Assembly (NCBI RefSeq): GCF_000006565.2
Contig: NC_031470.1
Span: forward strand, 294,062-358,061
Direction: 5' to 3'
Source: Toxoplasma gondii ME49
Taxonomy: Eukaryota; Apicomplexa; Conoidasida; Eucoccidiorida; Sarcocystidae
DNA length: 64,000 nucleotides
The notes beneath the pieces were generated by a model. The model worked only from the letters and a program-made list of their open reading frames with translations, did no database searches and was not told the DNA's origin. Shown here in pieces: positions 10,769-24,900 of the stretch (position 1 is the first letter of the stretch; every line of letters begins with the position of its first letter). The translations under genes and the position numbers were made by a program.

Positions 10769-12364
10769 CTCTACGGTGCCTAAAAAAACACTGACTTCAT
10801 CACCCGTGGTTTCCGAGGGGACTACACGAAAGGGGTAGCAGCTTTAAATGGATCCGCAGAAAAATAATTAAAAATAGCAACATCCACAGTCACACGAACA
10901 CCTGCTCATTTGCATACTAAGTCAAATGCATGTTCCCCGTCTCAAAAGAGAGACTCAAACAGGGAAGTAGCGCGATCGCTCGCGACCGTAACAGCCCCTG
11001 CGGTTGGTTCCAGGCGATATGTCGTCAAAACCTGGTATCCCTATCGCCGTATCTCTTGAGCCTGCAAAATAAAACAAAACCGACGACTTCGGCACCTTCA
11101 GTCGAATCATACACCACAGCAAATAATTGTGGCTAAGCCTACTCTTGTTTCACGTTACATGCCCGACAAACCGCTGTCAGCACCGATTACAGCTACTGTA
11201 GACACCTATGATCACTCGAGAAGATTGAGATCTTATCTCTGTACAAATAAACACCTCACCTACATATAAATATTAACTCTGACGTAAGACGACACACAAC
11301 AAAAAACATAACGATGTACTTATAATGAAAGCGTTATTTTCTGGACGACTTGACAACCCCAGGGATGACCAGGTTACAAGTGCTAACACCCACACGGAAA
11401 TAAGTCGGTGAGTGAATGCGAACTCGAGGTGACCACATGCATTGTCACTCGGCTGCCGCTATTCAAGCGTTGAGATAGAGTTTGCAGAGGAAGTACGAGT
11501 ATACAGGCCAGAACACGTTTCGGAATAATGTGTACTGCTGACTAGAATATGCGAAGTGACTGGTTTAGATGTTGAGGAAGGTTTCCGGTTCCAAGGTCCA
11601 TTGTGGTTTTCATTACAGTCATCTTAAGTGTATTAAGTATGATGGTATGTAAGGGTGTCCGGGGAATACTTGAAGAACGGAATGTGGTTGTCTCTATCTC
11701 AAAACTGGAGTCATACTCAGTATCCTACGAACTATAATGCGTCTGTATACTCGGTTTGACTTGCCCGCTCCTGTATCGTATATCTTTTGTGCAGAGAAAA
11801 ATGCGCTATGTGGTAAAAACAACCCATGTAGCTACTAGGTTTTTGTCCGGTTAGCAGGACGGGACCCCGGTGTAACAAGAGGCATTTGACGTCATCGGTT
11901 GGCCGTCACCACAAGTGTGCGTCGCGTACACGTCCATCGTAACAATGGACAATCCCTCACCTTGACGTGTCCCTTCAAACGCCATATCCTCCTCTTTCCA
12001 GAACTTCCAGCCTCTTCCCCGAGCCTACGGACACGCAAGCACACAATATCGACAAAGGCACAAACACCAACACTGTCGCATGTGTCCGAGTTTAAACGCC
12101 CACGAACGGAAGTACCAAGAAAGCGTCACGTCAATCGTTCCAGTTTCCTCCATGAAACTGCGCACCGAAACGGCATATGTTTGAACCCTTCAACCCAGTT
12201 GTATTCGTGAAACAAATGAGTGGTTATGTGGCCAAACGCTACAAGTGTCTTACCGCGAAAAGAACATCTAGAAGAAATAAAGCACACATCTCCTGTGCGT
12301 CAATTTCAACCGACCATATCCACTGGTCCATATCGACCCTTGAAGAGAAACGTAACAGACGATC

Positions 12365-14042
12365 TTAGAGGGGCTGGTGTTGAAGTATGTCCTCAGAGGA
12401 GCAAGTAAGCAGTCATACACACACCCGTTTGTAAGTAACCGACCACAAGTACAGAAAAATACGCTGTATTGACCAAAAAATCGACATCACCGCTTTTCCA
12501 CGTACCAAGCTGAGAACGATGGGGATGCTGGCGATCAGGAGAGCCATCGCGGCGAAGTCTGCTAGAATGGCCCACAGCTTGACATAGTGTCTCGTTTCAC
12601 CGCTCACCGATGGTGGCAGGTAATACGGCTCATCACGTGTCGCTTGCGAATCGGTATTCTCTGGAACATGACAGCACACGCGACGACCGAAGAATGCCAG
12701 GATAGATTCCGAGCAAGGCGACGACCCAAATATTATGACGGCAGTCAGCAGGCGTCCCAGCGAAGCCGGAAAAAATCCGGCCACGAACCAGGTATTTACG
12801 AACGTTTCCACCAAATTGGTGCCGTTTCCCACTTGCGTTCTAGAGATCAACAAGTCGGTCAACGTGTCCCCAGCATGTTGCGTGTTGGTCTCCTCACGTT
12901 AAAAGTCGGCACCGGAGTGCTCAACTTCACTTGACTAGACTCACTACTATAGCAAATGCATATCCGTGGTCAGTTTTCGTCCCAGTGTGCTCCTCTCTGG
13001 CGACAAGTACCCATGGGAAAGCCCCACAATGGCATAACACCTCTCTTTGGCGTTTACCCGTGCGTGTAGAGCCGTGCTGTGTCTCGACACGTGCGCCGGG
13101 ACCTTCTGACGGAGTGGCATTTGCTTCAGAAGTCGACAGCGCCTCTGGCAGTTGCTTGCCCGTCCACGACTCGTCCTTCAGTCTCTTCTGATCCGACAGC
13201 CCCCCGTGAAGATGAATCTGTGAAGACAAAGGCCCTGAGTCTACGCCTGAAGAAACACGCACCAAGAATTCGCTCGCTCCTTTCTCGTTTCTCGACGAAT
13301 CCGCAACTGTACCACTGTTTAGGGCCACTTGCGTGTCAGGTTCTTTGTGTGTAGCCGGGGTTGTGGACATCTCACGTTTTTGTTCAGCAGAAGCGAAGGG
13401 AAGAGGCGAATCTGTTGGTCTCGGGGGAACTTGCAAAGCTCCCTTTTCCGAAGCAGTCGACATCGAGACTCCTGAAACTGCAACTGTCTTGTTGACAGAG
13501 ACATGCGGGCCTGACGGGCTCCTGATATACTCCTGTATCGGATCTGGAGTCACAAAAACATCCGTGGCATAGGGACCAGCTGGATGAAGGCCTTTGACTG
13601 AGGGAACGTCTGCTGTGTAGGCACTGGCAGCCGAACTCAAGACTGGCGTGTCGGCTGAGAGACTTTCTGCATCAGAACGCGAAAAGGAGCGTCCACCATC
13701 GTCAACAACAGCGTCCCCCGCCTGGGCATCCTCGTCAAAAGGCCTGTCATCCAGTGAGCCTGATGTGAGATTAGCCGTCGCGTCGGGGCTAGATGGCCAT
13801 CCCATGGAAGAGTTAGTACCACGACGGCTCCCGTTGAAGTCACCTCCGGCGCCCCCCTCCTGGGATTCAGGCGACATCCGCTCCTCCTGAACGGATGCAG
13901 ACGAGGGCATGTGAGTTCGAAAAGCATCTGACAGTACGCAGTGCGCTAGCAGAGCAAAGGCGGCGACGAGCACACAGGTGTGCGTTCTGTTCTCGCCACC
14001 CCGGTGGCACTGTTGAAACACGCTGCTCTGGGCGGCCTCCAT
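12365..14042 (-). CDS. Secreted/signal-anchored, largely disordered membrane protein (uncharacterised)
   Basis: Proposed model: exon 1 14042-13041, donor GAG|GTGTTA; exon 2 12892-12506, donor TTG|GTACGT; a short exon 3 12391-12365 after a pyrimidine-rich acceptor. All junctions are phase 0, giving about 471 residues. If intron 2 is not removed, the frame instead stops at 12413. The ATG at 14042 sits in AAGATGG. Residues about 23-40 (CVLVAAFALLAHCVLSDA) form a signal peptide or anchor. Residues 45-330 are Ser/Thr/Pro/Gly/Asp-rich and predicted disordered. Exon 2 supplies two hydrophobic helices, one in TWFVAGFFPASLGRLLTAVI and one near the end (WAILADFAAMALLIASIPIV). This architecture resembles apicomplexan secretory proteins such as dense-granule proteins, but no family was recognised. 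Exon 1 is firm; the 3' exons are tentative. Confidence 0.55.
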
Positions 14043-15995
14043 CTTCGATATAAAAAAGAGACACGCAAGGATTTTTCCTCACGTCGTCTCTTGTTGACTT
14101 TTCCAAGACACAGACGCACCCTTTTGGAGGCAAACACACATCTAAACGCCAAACCACATAGCGAAGCAGACGATGCACGTTCCTCAGGCTCACTAACCCA
14201 GCGCACTTCCAACCTTGTTCCACTTCCCCATACCCGCATCAGTTAATTTCGGAGTCAGATGGAGGCAGAAACACCCCCGAAAACGAAGCCTTTGGCGGGC
14301 GTACAAAACTATTTAATATATGTGCACGTTCGGTTACTTGAACCGGTTACTGTGCAGAGCCACACACATTACTCAGGAATGCCGGCGAGCCTGCCGCAGG
14401 CAGGTGAAGACGAAGAAGCCGGAGCTAACATTGTGTCTCTAAGCACCAAAAGACATCATCCAGCTTTACTTGTTTGTTGAAGCAAAGTAATATTCAATTT
14501 CTAAGAAGGGACTGCGGCCGTCTCTCTCGATTGTGCATCGATGTGCGCAGCAAATCGAAGTTAGGCGAGTGTTGTCGCCGCCTCCGAAACTCGATTCGCA
14601 CACCAGACAGCCATCCTTTCAACCGTCAGGAACACCAAAAAGAGAACACTGACACCAGATCAGCACAGGTTCACAAAAAGCGCATTTCTCTTCTGTTGGA
14701 TTACCCTTGCGTTTGTTCGCGTACTCGCCCTCGGCACAAACGGTTTGCGCACCCTTACCTAGAAGGGTAAGGGTTTCATAAAATGACGGACGCATGCCGG
14801 GAAACGCTGGCTTTCTTGACATGCCCGTTTCAACCCAAGCGCAGCTGATCAACTTGTCGATGCAAAAATTTCCTTCCGTCGATGAGGTTCACGCCGTTTG
14901 CGTTCAACCCAGGCCCGGGAGTAGAAGAGCTAGCAGCGCATGCTCTACGCAGTGTTTTTTCGACTGCTGTTAGCAGAGCAACGCAACGGTAAGAATGCTG
15001 AAGAGCGCAGCCTGCTGAGTCTCTATATATTGTTCTGTTGCCATTGACTTGTGGCAAGAAACACACAAAACCTTTGGTCTCACGGAAATGTAGCGGTTGA
15101 CTGCATGTTGTGAAAAGCTTATGTTCAGGAATGAGTCTTTCATAAACACGTTTCGGTGCTTGCAGTGCAAACTGTGAATGTTGACTCGGGAAAGCAAACA
15201 TTCTAACAGCGCGCCCACTGCTCGAAGATTTGTTTTTTTTGTTTCTCACATTAAGGTAGTATTATCACAGGCTCCCCTCCTTATTTGACTCTAGCGTCTT
15301 AAGCGCACGGCATTCTCGTCCGCGCAAGACTGTCGCACAGTCGCAGCAGATTTGGGTTGGTTTTGTTTGAATGCAACATGAGAGCGTCTGTTTCCGTTAA
15401 GAAGCAACAATGCAACATCCCAAGGCTTTCTGATGTGGTACGATAAATGAAGCCTGTAGCCTCCGTCAGTCGGTACACTGCAGGCGACCTTTCGCGCGTT
15501 GGCGGCTTCTGTAGTTGCGGCTGTGTACAAGGAAAAATCACTTTTCTATGGAAATATTTCGCGTAACCTTACGTGACAGCTTCCCAGCATTCCTGGTTCG
15601 TGAAATTGATAGCACTCCGGAGGAAGTTGCCTGACTAACAGACGACCGCGAAACTGAAGCGCAGCGCTTAATTAGATCGTCACATGACACGCGGCAAAAA
15701 GGGAGAAAGGAAGACTTCCTCTATTCCGCAGACACATAACTCACACGTATCACTCTATCCAAAAGGGCCGCTCATTTATTCTCCTTCTCCCCGAAAACCA
15801 GCACGGGCCGCCAAGTGCCGTAGCACGGTGACACTGAAAACTAAAACGCCTGCTCCGTTACAAGCCCGAACGGCAAGCGCGCAGCTCTACATTAATACAA
15901 ATGTTTAAACACAGAAGGGAAGGACGCGAGTACCGCAGCTTCGGACAAAGAAGCCCTTGTATCGTTTCAATTCGACATCCTCGACGCAATTATCT
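14043..15995. other. Intergenic spacer
   Basis: Contains the promoter and 5' UTR of the minus-strand gene starting at 14042 and the 3' UTR of the HECT gene ending at 15996. Short minus-strand open frames at 14830-15249 and 15291-15541 have no domain signal. A small perfect hairpin occurs at 14751-14774. Confidence 0.5.
14751..14774. repeat. Small perfect inverted repeat (9-bp stem, 6-nt loop)
   Basis: ACCCTTACC is followed after six bases (TAGAAG) by its exact reverse complement GGTAAGGGT. It lies upstream of the minus-strand secreted-protein gene. It may be a regulatory hairpin or chance. Confidence 0.6.
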
Positions 15996-18900
15996 TTATG
16001 ACAACCCGAAACCCTCCGCGCCTTCGATAGCTTCCATTAGCCGCTCTCTCAGAACCTCTTTCGATTCATAGGGTGGAAGTTTGAGCAGGTTCACACATGT
16101 GCTGCTCGTTGGCAGACGGTGTCGTTCTGGAACTCTGTGGACTGTGAAGGAAGGATGGAGATTGCGGAATCCCAAGAGAGGTGGCCGCGAGCAAGACGTG
16201 ACGAACATGAGGAACTTGGACCGCTCCTCGCTACTCATTTCCTCCTGACCAAAGAGGAGCAGCACCTCGAAGTGACATTAGAGTTGGTAGCCGCCGCCTT
16301 CTCTTTCCCCAGAAAGCAATTTGCATGGGAAGACAGGCCATGCCTACGTGCTCGGTCGACGGACCGCTGTAACCACTGTTTATCCGCGATGTCGGGAACA
16401 CAGAAACGACGCTCGAAAGCCTACGACTTGTTCAAATCGACTAAGATGCCAGAATCAAGAGTCCTACCGTTCATGTGTAAACGAAACAACAGGTGTAGAG
16501 TAGACTTCTTCTCATGAACGTAACGAGGAGCCGCTTCCTCAAGCCCCAAAAGATCAGCATCCTTTGTTTTATCTCCTTGTATTCCCAAATCCCCCGACAG
16601 TTGAATCCGACTTCCTGTGCCGCGGAACATGAAACTGCTCGGAAAACAGAAAATGACGTTCCCTATTCGGCCACTATCCTACTTCATGCCATTCTAGCAC
16701 ACGTGGAAATAACTCTCCTTTTGCTTCAGGACCATTACAGAAAGAGGCTACCAGTGAAAGTGCTTGACGAAATATAGCAGCGATCTAGCTGTGCGTGTAT
16801 GCCTTTCGTCACATTGTTTTTAGAATTAGTTCAACTACTTTCAATACCTACCAGAGTATCCCACAACCAACATATGGTCGGCGAGGAGGCTTCGAACCCT
16901 CCGGTGAAGTTCGCATGCGCTCGCAAGTCCGCCACATCGAAACCTGGCGGGAAGAATCTCTAGACAGGACTCGCTTCAGTGACTGTCATCCTTTACGGCA
17001 TTGGATATGCCCCTCCACCGGAAACATGCACTCCCAAAAACATTTCTCCCGTGACAAAGACAAGCCACTGTAGAGGTGCCACACAACATGCGAAGGTATG
17101 TTGTTGTCCGTTCCACAGCGATAGTCGGGACCGCTGTGCGTAAAGCCGGCTCGGTTACTGGAGATCCGCATTCCAGATATGGAAAGAAGCCTGTTTGCTG
17201 CACCCGCGAGTCAGGCAGGCACAAACCGTACACAGCTTAGTTATGTCCCTCTGCTCATCTAAGTCGATGCTCGGGTATGTACGTTAGATGCTAACTTCCC
17301 GACTGAACTTTGATTTTCTACCTCGCGTCCAGCCATACATCTTTCTCCCGCACTTCCCCGTCTTACCTAGCGGGCTGCCCGAGATCAACAGCTGAAGCTC
17401 TGCGGGGCTAAACATCTTCAGCCACTTGAGAGGAATCACCTGGGACAGGCCATTGAGGAAAGCTTGCGTCTGTTTGGCAATCTGCTTCGTGCATTTGAAG
17501 TGCGCGACGGCCTGGATGTACCGCAGTTTCGAGTCGCTGTATAGACATCCAAGGAATCAGACGCAGCGCGCCTCCACTGTGACCACTAATTGCGCTTTTG
17601 CTCTCGCTGTCAACACGTTGTCACAGTAATTCAGACATTACGCGTAGAAAGATGACTTCTGGTACTCTGAAATCATACTGACGGCGAGAAGGACAATGTG
17701 TTTCAAGGAACAGGAGCGATTAGCATGAAACTCGGACACGCTCAGGGATTCAGCGTTCACGATGACCTGGCGCTCACGCTCCAGCCAAGCCTCACTGCTT
17801 TGCGCCAGTCTACACTAGGGTTCGGAAGCCACTTCCACAGGAACTAACGCGTCTCTTTTTATTCGATTGAGTTCCACCCTTGTGAACGTTGGGGAGGCTC
17901 ATGAAGCGTGAACGCAGAGACGGAACTACACAGTTCTGTATCTGTCGTATTCATCCGCGGGCACCTGCGTACTTGGTAACAGGAATGGTTCTTCCGTTTG
18001 GAATTAGATCTTCTTCCTCGTTGCTGCCAAAGTCGCCCAACGTGGCGCTGAAGGAGAGGGCAAGGTTTTGGACGTTGTCGGTGTAGTGTTTCAGAAACAG
18101 CAGGTTTTTGTGGACAACTGGATCAAGTGCTTGGACGTCGTCCACTTGGTTAGGCCTTCCGAGGAGCAAATTCAAAAAGACGCGATTCAGCTGCGGCTCA
18201 ATGAGAATTTTTTCGTATATCGCCTGAACGCGCCGACACCAGACCGGCAAACGCGCGGCACATCCACGTAAATGCGTCTGTCTGACCTCGGCAAACCATC
18301 TCATGGCTTCAAAAAAACATGTCCTTGGTACTGCATATCATGCACTTGCAGTAGTCCTGCCAAGCCTCGTGCTTCACATAGATTTCATGGAACTTATCAA
18401 ATTCGCTTGTTTGATCGACAAATAGCGGATAGTAAGCAGTCACTCAAGATTTATCGATCCATCGCACGTGCAATCTAAGGCCCCGTTGTACTCTCACGAG
18501 CAACCGTGGTGAGCTTCGTCTCTCACCACCTTAGACAGACAGTCCAGGATTCTGGACATGGCCTTCTCACGCTGCAGACACAGTTGTCTCTCTGCGAGTG
18601 ACCGCGTTTTTGACGCAGCTGTACAGGCAACCATCAAAGGCGACTGCCAAAGTGAATATCACGATACTTGTACAGAAGGTATGTCTGCTAGGTGTCAACG
18701 GATCGGAGTGTTGGCCCAGCACCAGCTTAGCAGCTGGAAGGAGGGTGAGAAGCAAATCTCCCTGGAGATCGATAGATGAAATCGAACGCGCCGCTAAGAT
18801 TGACGGCCTTGCCAACGACTTTTTCACTAATAAAAACATTCCGCTCTTATTCCTGGAAATACCACACTTCACAACGCCACAACTCTGTACGAAACACTCA

Positions 18901-21900
18901 CCTTTCGAGCGCCATGAAATTGCAAGTGAACGCAGGGGACACGTGAGCAGCTCGCAACCTCGTGCGATGACGTCAATATTGCCTACCTTGCCAACGACTT
19001 TACCAAGAGCATTGTAAAGTGCCGTAGGATGTGTATGTGCGAGGTGAACACTTGGGTTCGGATACAGAGAGTTGTCCGACGATGCCTGTAACGGAAACAA
19101 AAGCATAGCACTCTTTGAATGAGATCGAAGGTCTCTATCATCGCTTCACAAGGGAAATCTTCTGTCTCCACCCAGTGTGTCTCTCTGCCTGGCGATGCAC
19201 GCTTTCAGAATTTCCGGACCTACAGACGAGCCTCGCACCGATATTCCGAAGCCCCCTGTGCACGCAGGCCACCGGATTTACTTTTTAAGATTGTATTTCT
19301 TCCGTACCAAGGTCGACAAAGTCGAACAGACTGATTTAAACTTTGCGACACACAGATACATATGCGTCCATTTGTCGTTTGAACGGTGTTTAACTTGACA
19401 TCTCGTCCAGCCGGCTGTGGGATTTTAGACAACCCGACAAACGCTGAGGTCGTCGTCAGCAACTGGAGGAATCCTTTCTTCCCCCGGATAGAGAAAGGCA
19501 ATAAAAGAGATTTTAGGCCGCATTGCGGAAGACCGTGAGAAACCGAAGCAGCACCAGTATTACTTACAGTCGGAGCAGCTTAGGACTCCTGCATTTTTCA
19601 CTGGGAGCGCCCCTACCTTGAAGAGTCCGTAGTCGGGATCAAAGACCTTTCGAGACAAGAGCACCTGTGCATCGTTTCCAAAGACACGCAAACGCAAAAG
19701 CGGACCCAACAGACGCAGTTCTCGCCACTCGTTTCCGAGGCATCAACTCAGCGTGTCCTCAACAAAAACGCAACGATTTGGTTTTTCCGCATGTCCAGTC
19801 CCGGCTGTCTCCTTGAGGCAGGCGTATCGTGTCTCGTTTTCTGAAGCCCTACACACTCCCTCTGGTGGAGTTTAGCGTATGGCCAGGACAAAAGGCAGCC
19901 ATTCGGTGTCGGCTGGAATTCCTTTAACACCCCAAAAGAATGCAGAAAAAACCAGCCCCTGTGTGCTTCACACAAATCCGCACACTCGTCATCGATAGCC
20001 GTGGAAACACCATGTGTCTTGCATGCGCAAAAGGTATGCCAAGAATTTTTAACATTGCATGTAACGTAGGATGCAGCAGAAATCCCCGAACAATCGTTGT
20101 GAATACTCACGAGAAACTCCTTGAAGAGTCCGCCGCCGTCGATGCCTTCTTCGGGGACGCCCTCGCCCGTTATGAACTGAATTCGAAAAAAACCCTTGAG
20201 GTCGTGCTCTGGAAGAAAGACAAATCGAACTCCACTGAAAGACCAACGTTTGATTCCAGGCTGTACAACTATCACCATATCATCTTTTGGATTCTCCTAC
20301 GTCCAAAGGCGTCGCACACCTTCTACTCTGCAGACACGCTCCGCAAAGGCCGGTAAATACTAGCAGTTCAGCCTGAAACAGATGCGCCACATGTCCGTGC
20401 TTGAACGAATGCTTTACACTGATACATGAAGCCTTTGATTCGAATGCCCTCTCTATATGTATACATGTGTACAGGCATACGTATTTATTTTCACGCATAG
20501 ATATATACGCAAATGTATGTATATATATGATTAGATAGACACGGGTGCTGTGAGCACATACAAATTTATGCCCGTATTTACCTATGTTAATATCGAACGA
20601 TCCACGCGCATCTATTCACGCGCACACTGTTCTAGGGTCCGGTCAGCGTGTTCGCGTCTAAATAACTTGATACAGATATGCAAGTATACGTGTGCGGGTA
20701 TCTTTCACCGCAGTGATTCGCGGACGCACATGCCTATGTAGATAAAGATGAACTCAGAAGTCGACAACCACATCCCTGTCTCTCCTGGAAACCGAGACGC
20801 ATTTTTTGTCAGTGTATATCAGCGGACTGCATGCCAACCGATCATTTCTGAAAGGCCAGACCCGAACAAAAGGCGAATGGCGTCTCCTTCATTTCCCTTA
20901 CCGTCGGCATATCCAAGCGCAAAGAGGCCATCCTCAACTGCAAAAGGATTCCGCATTTATGACAGACACGCCAAAACTGCCGCACCCACGTGAGCAGTCA
21001 AGTGGCTGAAAGTTGAAGGAAGTTGAAGAGTAGTAAACTCACTCACCACACAGACACTCTGCCACCAGCACAAACGTAAAGAACGGTAGAGAGCAAACGA
21101 TGTCTAGTTCGCCCTACGAAACCTGCGTGTGTTCAGCCGGTGTCCTCCTGCAAAAGATATTCTCCGTCCCTACTTTGAGAACGACTGCATGCAGACATCT
21201 GCATCTCTCCAAATGAGAAGCACACTCTCCGACGTGTCAACGTCTATACGCAAAGGTGGCGTCTCTACAGAGTCGCTTGATTCGGGTCAGAAAATCTGTT
21301 GTGCGGAATCTCTGAAGCAAGACGGCCCAGCCCTCATCTTGTCTTTCCGTGCCTGAAAGCCACCAGCCACCGAAAGGCGCCGCGGCTCCGGCCCCCCCTC
21401 CGTCAGACCATAACTCAGGCCACCTCGAATCAAACAAGAAGCCTGCTGAGACTCGATGGTGGTATATTCTATTCTTGGGTTCCAGTCTAGAGTCAGAAAC
21501 ACGCCATTCCTCTCCTGTGGACTGGAGGCACTTCCTCCATGTCTTCTTTGAATTTCGTGACAGCCGATCAGCAACTGAGACGTCAAGTACGTCTAAACCG
21601 CACAACAATTAATTATGCCCATCTCTGCATCTAAGTTGAGAATCGGTTACAGATGTTAGACGCTATCCTCACAACTACTCTGTGACTTACTAAACCAGCC
21701 TGATATCACAAAAGTAGTATATATGGAAAAACTGAGTGTCCCCCCCCCGAGTGGAGGACTCGAGAGAAAAAGCCTTCGTGAAGACGCCTCTTTCTCACGG
21801 CCTCTTCATTTGAATGATTTGGAGACCTGAACTTCGCCGTGCACGCGTAATTCACAATTCGTTTACCGAGGCGCCGACGGCATGCATGCGACTCGCGAGC

Positions 21901-24900
21901 GTACCGATGTAGCCTCGTCTGATCTCGTGGAGGCTGCGATCAAAAGGCATCTGGTGAAAGGCGTCTCTGAATCGGAGGCGGTCCGCGTTGATTTTGTCGT
22001 AAAAAACCTGAAAAAAAAGACAGACATGTGACCATGGAAACGAGCGTCCGATAATGGGGCTTGCAGGGAAAACGAGAGAAAGCATACAAAGACTCGACGT
22101 GCCTTTCCAGCCAGAAATGCTCTGGAAGCGCGTGCTCGCAGCCTCAGCAAAGACCCTTCAGCACCTTGCGAGGATAAAAAGATCGACAGAACGAAAGAAA
22201 ACGAACTGCCGCAAATACAGAAGAGAAACACACCACACTACGAGACACAGACGAATGAAAAAACCGTCTAGTGACAAAAGAAACACGCGAAGGTAGCATC
22301 TCGCTTTCTATCTGTCCCTCTCCTTCTATCTTCCCACCTATCTCAGTATGTCCCTTTCTGTCTCCCTCTCTCTACCCCATCAATCTATCTCTCTCCATCT
22401 CTCTCTGTCTGTCAGTTTTTCAGTCCGTTTCTTGATTTCCGGACACTTACGAGGACTCGGTCTTCAAAGGCCATTGTATGGGGAAGCTCTGTGAGGAGGG
22501 CAGCGAGTATTTTTTCGGCGTGCTTCACTCCTGTGTTTGCAACTCTCTCCAAGCCCTCTGTGGCTGCCTCTTCTGCGCGGGGTGGTGGGGCGAAAGAGGC
22601 GTCGAGCTGGGCGAGGCGCTCCTGCTGGTGGAGCAGAGCCTTGCTCTTCAAAAGGTACATCGTGTCGGGGAGAATCCAGGACGTTTCTGGGAGGAAATGG
22701 AGGCGACTGTTACGGTCGAAGAGCTGTCGAACGAGGGTTGTGAGGACGCCACGCAGAGAAGAAGAGTGCGACCTCGAGAGCCCCCTCCGGCGTTCCTCGC
22801 CTGACCGAGAGTGGCGGCCCAGACGCTCGGCGCCGAGGCCCGAAACCCCGGGAGAGACCACAGCAGCCCACGCATTTGAGAGAGAAGAAATGGGAGCTCT
22901 GAGGGCAGAAATCGACGGCGGTGAGGAGACACTCGGCGTATAGCACGCTTGGAGGAGCTTCCACGCAACTTTATTCAGGGTCAGCGACAACCACTGGAAG
23001 TCCGAAGCCGTCAGAAGGGGAGAGCTGGAAAGAGGCGCCAAAGAAGAAGAGGAAGAAGACGAAGAGGAAGAAGATGCAGGCGGGCGAAAACCAGGGAGCG
23101 GAGCAGAGCGCGACGTCTCCACCAGTTCAGAGTCGTACATGAGCTGCAGGAGGCGGAGAGAGAACACCAAAGTGGGCGCGTGTTTCTGTTTCCTGAGAAC
23201 TTCCCCAAGTATCGGATTGCATTTCTTCTTGATGTGTTTAGGCTCCATATGTTTTCCATGACTTCGGCAAGCGCACGAAGGAGAGCAAAGAACTGCAAAA
23301 CTTCCGAACTTCCCTTTCCGTGCGTTGACCACGCACAGGGTTCGAAGCCATGCAGGAGCGAGTGAAACTGGAAATCTACGTCGATACACCCGAAAGTGGA
23401 AAAGAAAGGAGAAATAGCGAAGGAGAGGAGCTGCTGCCAAGAGAGCGCAGCAGTCAGGCGCCGGAAGAACGATCGCGGGAGGGGTCCAGAACACAAAAAC
23501 GCAAAACCCAATTCACAGAAAGCCTGCAATCACATGTTCGATTGGCACTAACTCGCGGATAGACAACGCCTGACGAACGGCAGCTTGTAAGAAGATCACT
23601 CCAACCCAGGATGGTGGAGAGTCACATCCGGCATTCGTCGCCCTGACCTGAGGACCGAACTCCGCGGCTCTCTCACCCGCGCAGCCTCTCAACAAGTAGA
23701 GAGCAAGGAATGTTCACACCGCGGAAGACCTGGTGTACTGCGTCACTCGAGCGCGAACAAGAAACAAGCCCAGATCCTGAGAATATATGCATTCCCTTGG
23801 AGCGCACAGACGCGGAAAGCGACCAATCACCACACGCATTCAAGCGTGTAAGCGAAAAAAACGACCTCAGTGACAGGACTGCACATTCGAGGCAACCCAC
23901 CTCGAGTTGATACTGCAGAAGCGTGCAAGCCGCACGGAGCACCTGGCCGAGAGGAGCGTCGAAGAATGGCGCCGGTCCCAGGCGTCTAAGAAACTGATCG
24001 ACGTCGCCGCCGCACTCCGCATCGAACTGGTGAAAGACGCAACGTGCAAATCGGGAAGCGAGAAATGAAGAAAAGACCACATGACACAAGCAGACACGCG
24101 GATGAATGACAAAACACAGAGCAAAAACGATTCATCCAGAGAAGACCTGCAGAACAAGACGACCAGCGGAAGACAGAGACAGACAGACAAAGACAATGCG
24201 GAGAGAGAGATAGGGAGAGCCAAAAGAAGAAACAGGAGCAGGCGAGAGAGGAAAGGATAATGCAGGTCAAACAGAACACACCAACAGGAAGAAGCAAGAC
24301 GCCGAGGACAAGAGCCGTAGACAGGAAAGCAACAAAGCAGTCAACACAGCAGCGAACGTCTCGCGAGGCGCTTCTTGAGTTCAGAGCCCCCCTGGAAAAG
24401 CGAAATCAGGTAAAGGGAAAAACCTTGAAAACAATAAACGAAAAGATCAGAACTTACGACGTGTCGGATGACAGGGAGGAGATGAGTGGAGAGAGACGTG
24501 TTCATGGCTAGCGCGTTCAGAATGAGTCGATCGACGCCTGCGGAAAATGCAGACCCGGAAAAACGCAAAAAAACATATTTGCTGTATTCTTTATAAATAC
24601 CTTTCACCCACTTGTTCCCGCGACAGTTGCCCTCCGATGAAGAAGGCGAACCTGTGCCTCACCTCACTCCTTCGCGACAAATGCAAACGCACGCAGCTCT
24701 TCCTCTGATTTGTCTGCGTTGGACCTAGAACCTACGAACGCAATGGCTTGATTAAATAGAGAGGAAACTAGAGCGGACAGCCACGCTGCAGCTAAAGTTC
24801 TTTCTTCCAAGAACAACAGAGACGGGGAATCCGCAGCACAGAAAGATCAATTAGATTCTGCATTCAGAGCGCCTCAAGGCTTAACTTTTGCACTTCGCGT

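Larger units (their letters stand above)
9674..12364. other. AT-richer intergenic region with dispersed short repeats
   Basis: No supported gene. The first part is the 3' flank of the Trp-repeat gene. The region contains an (AT)n microsatellite at 10363-10385, two diverged copies of a short dispersed repeat (10509-10553 and 10723-10768) and long stretches with stops in all frames. Confidence 0.5.

Noticed and set aside
16860..16945. tRNA-like stretch with a GGTTCGAA box
   Set aside because: The bases belong to a HECT exon (TGGFEASSP region). No cloverleaf arms could be formed.
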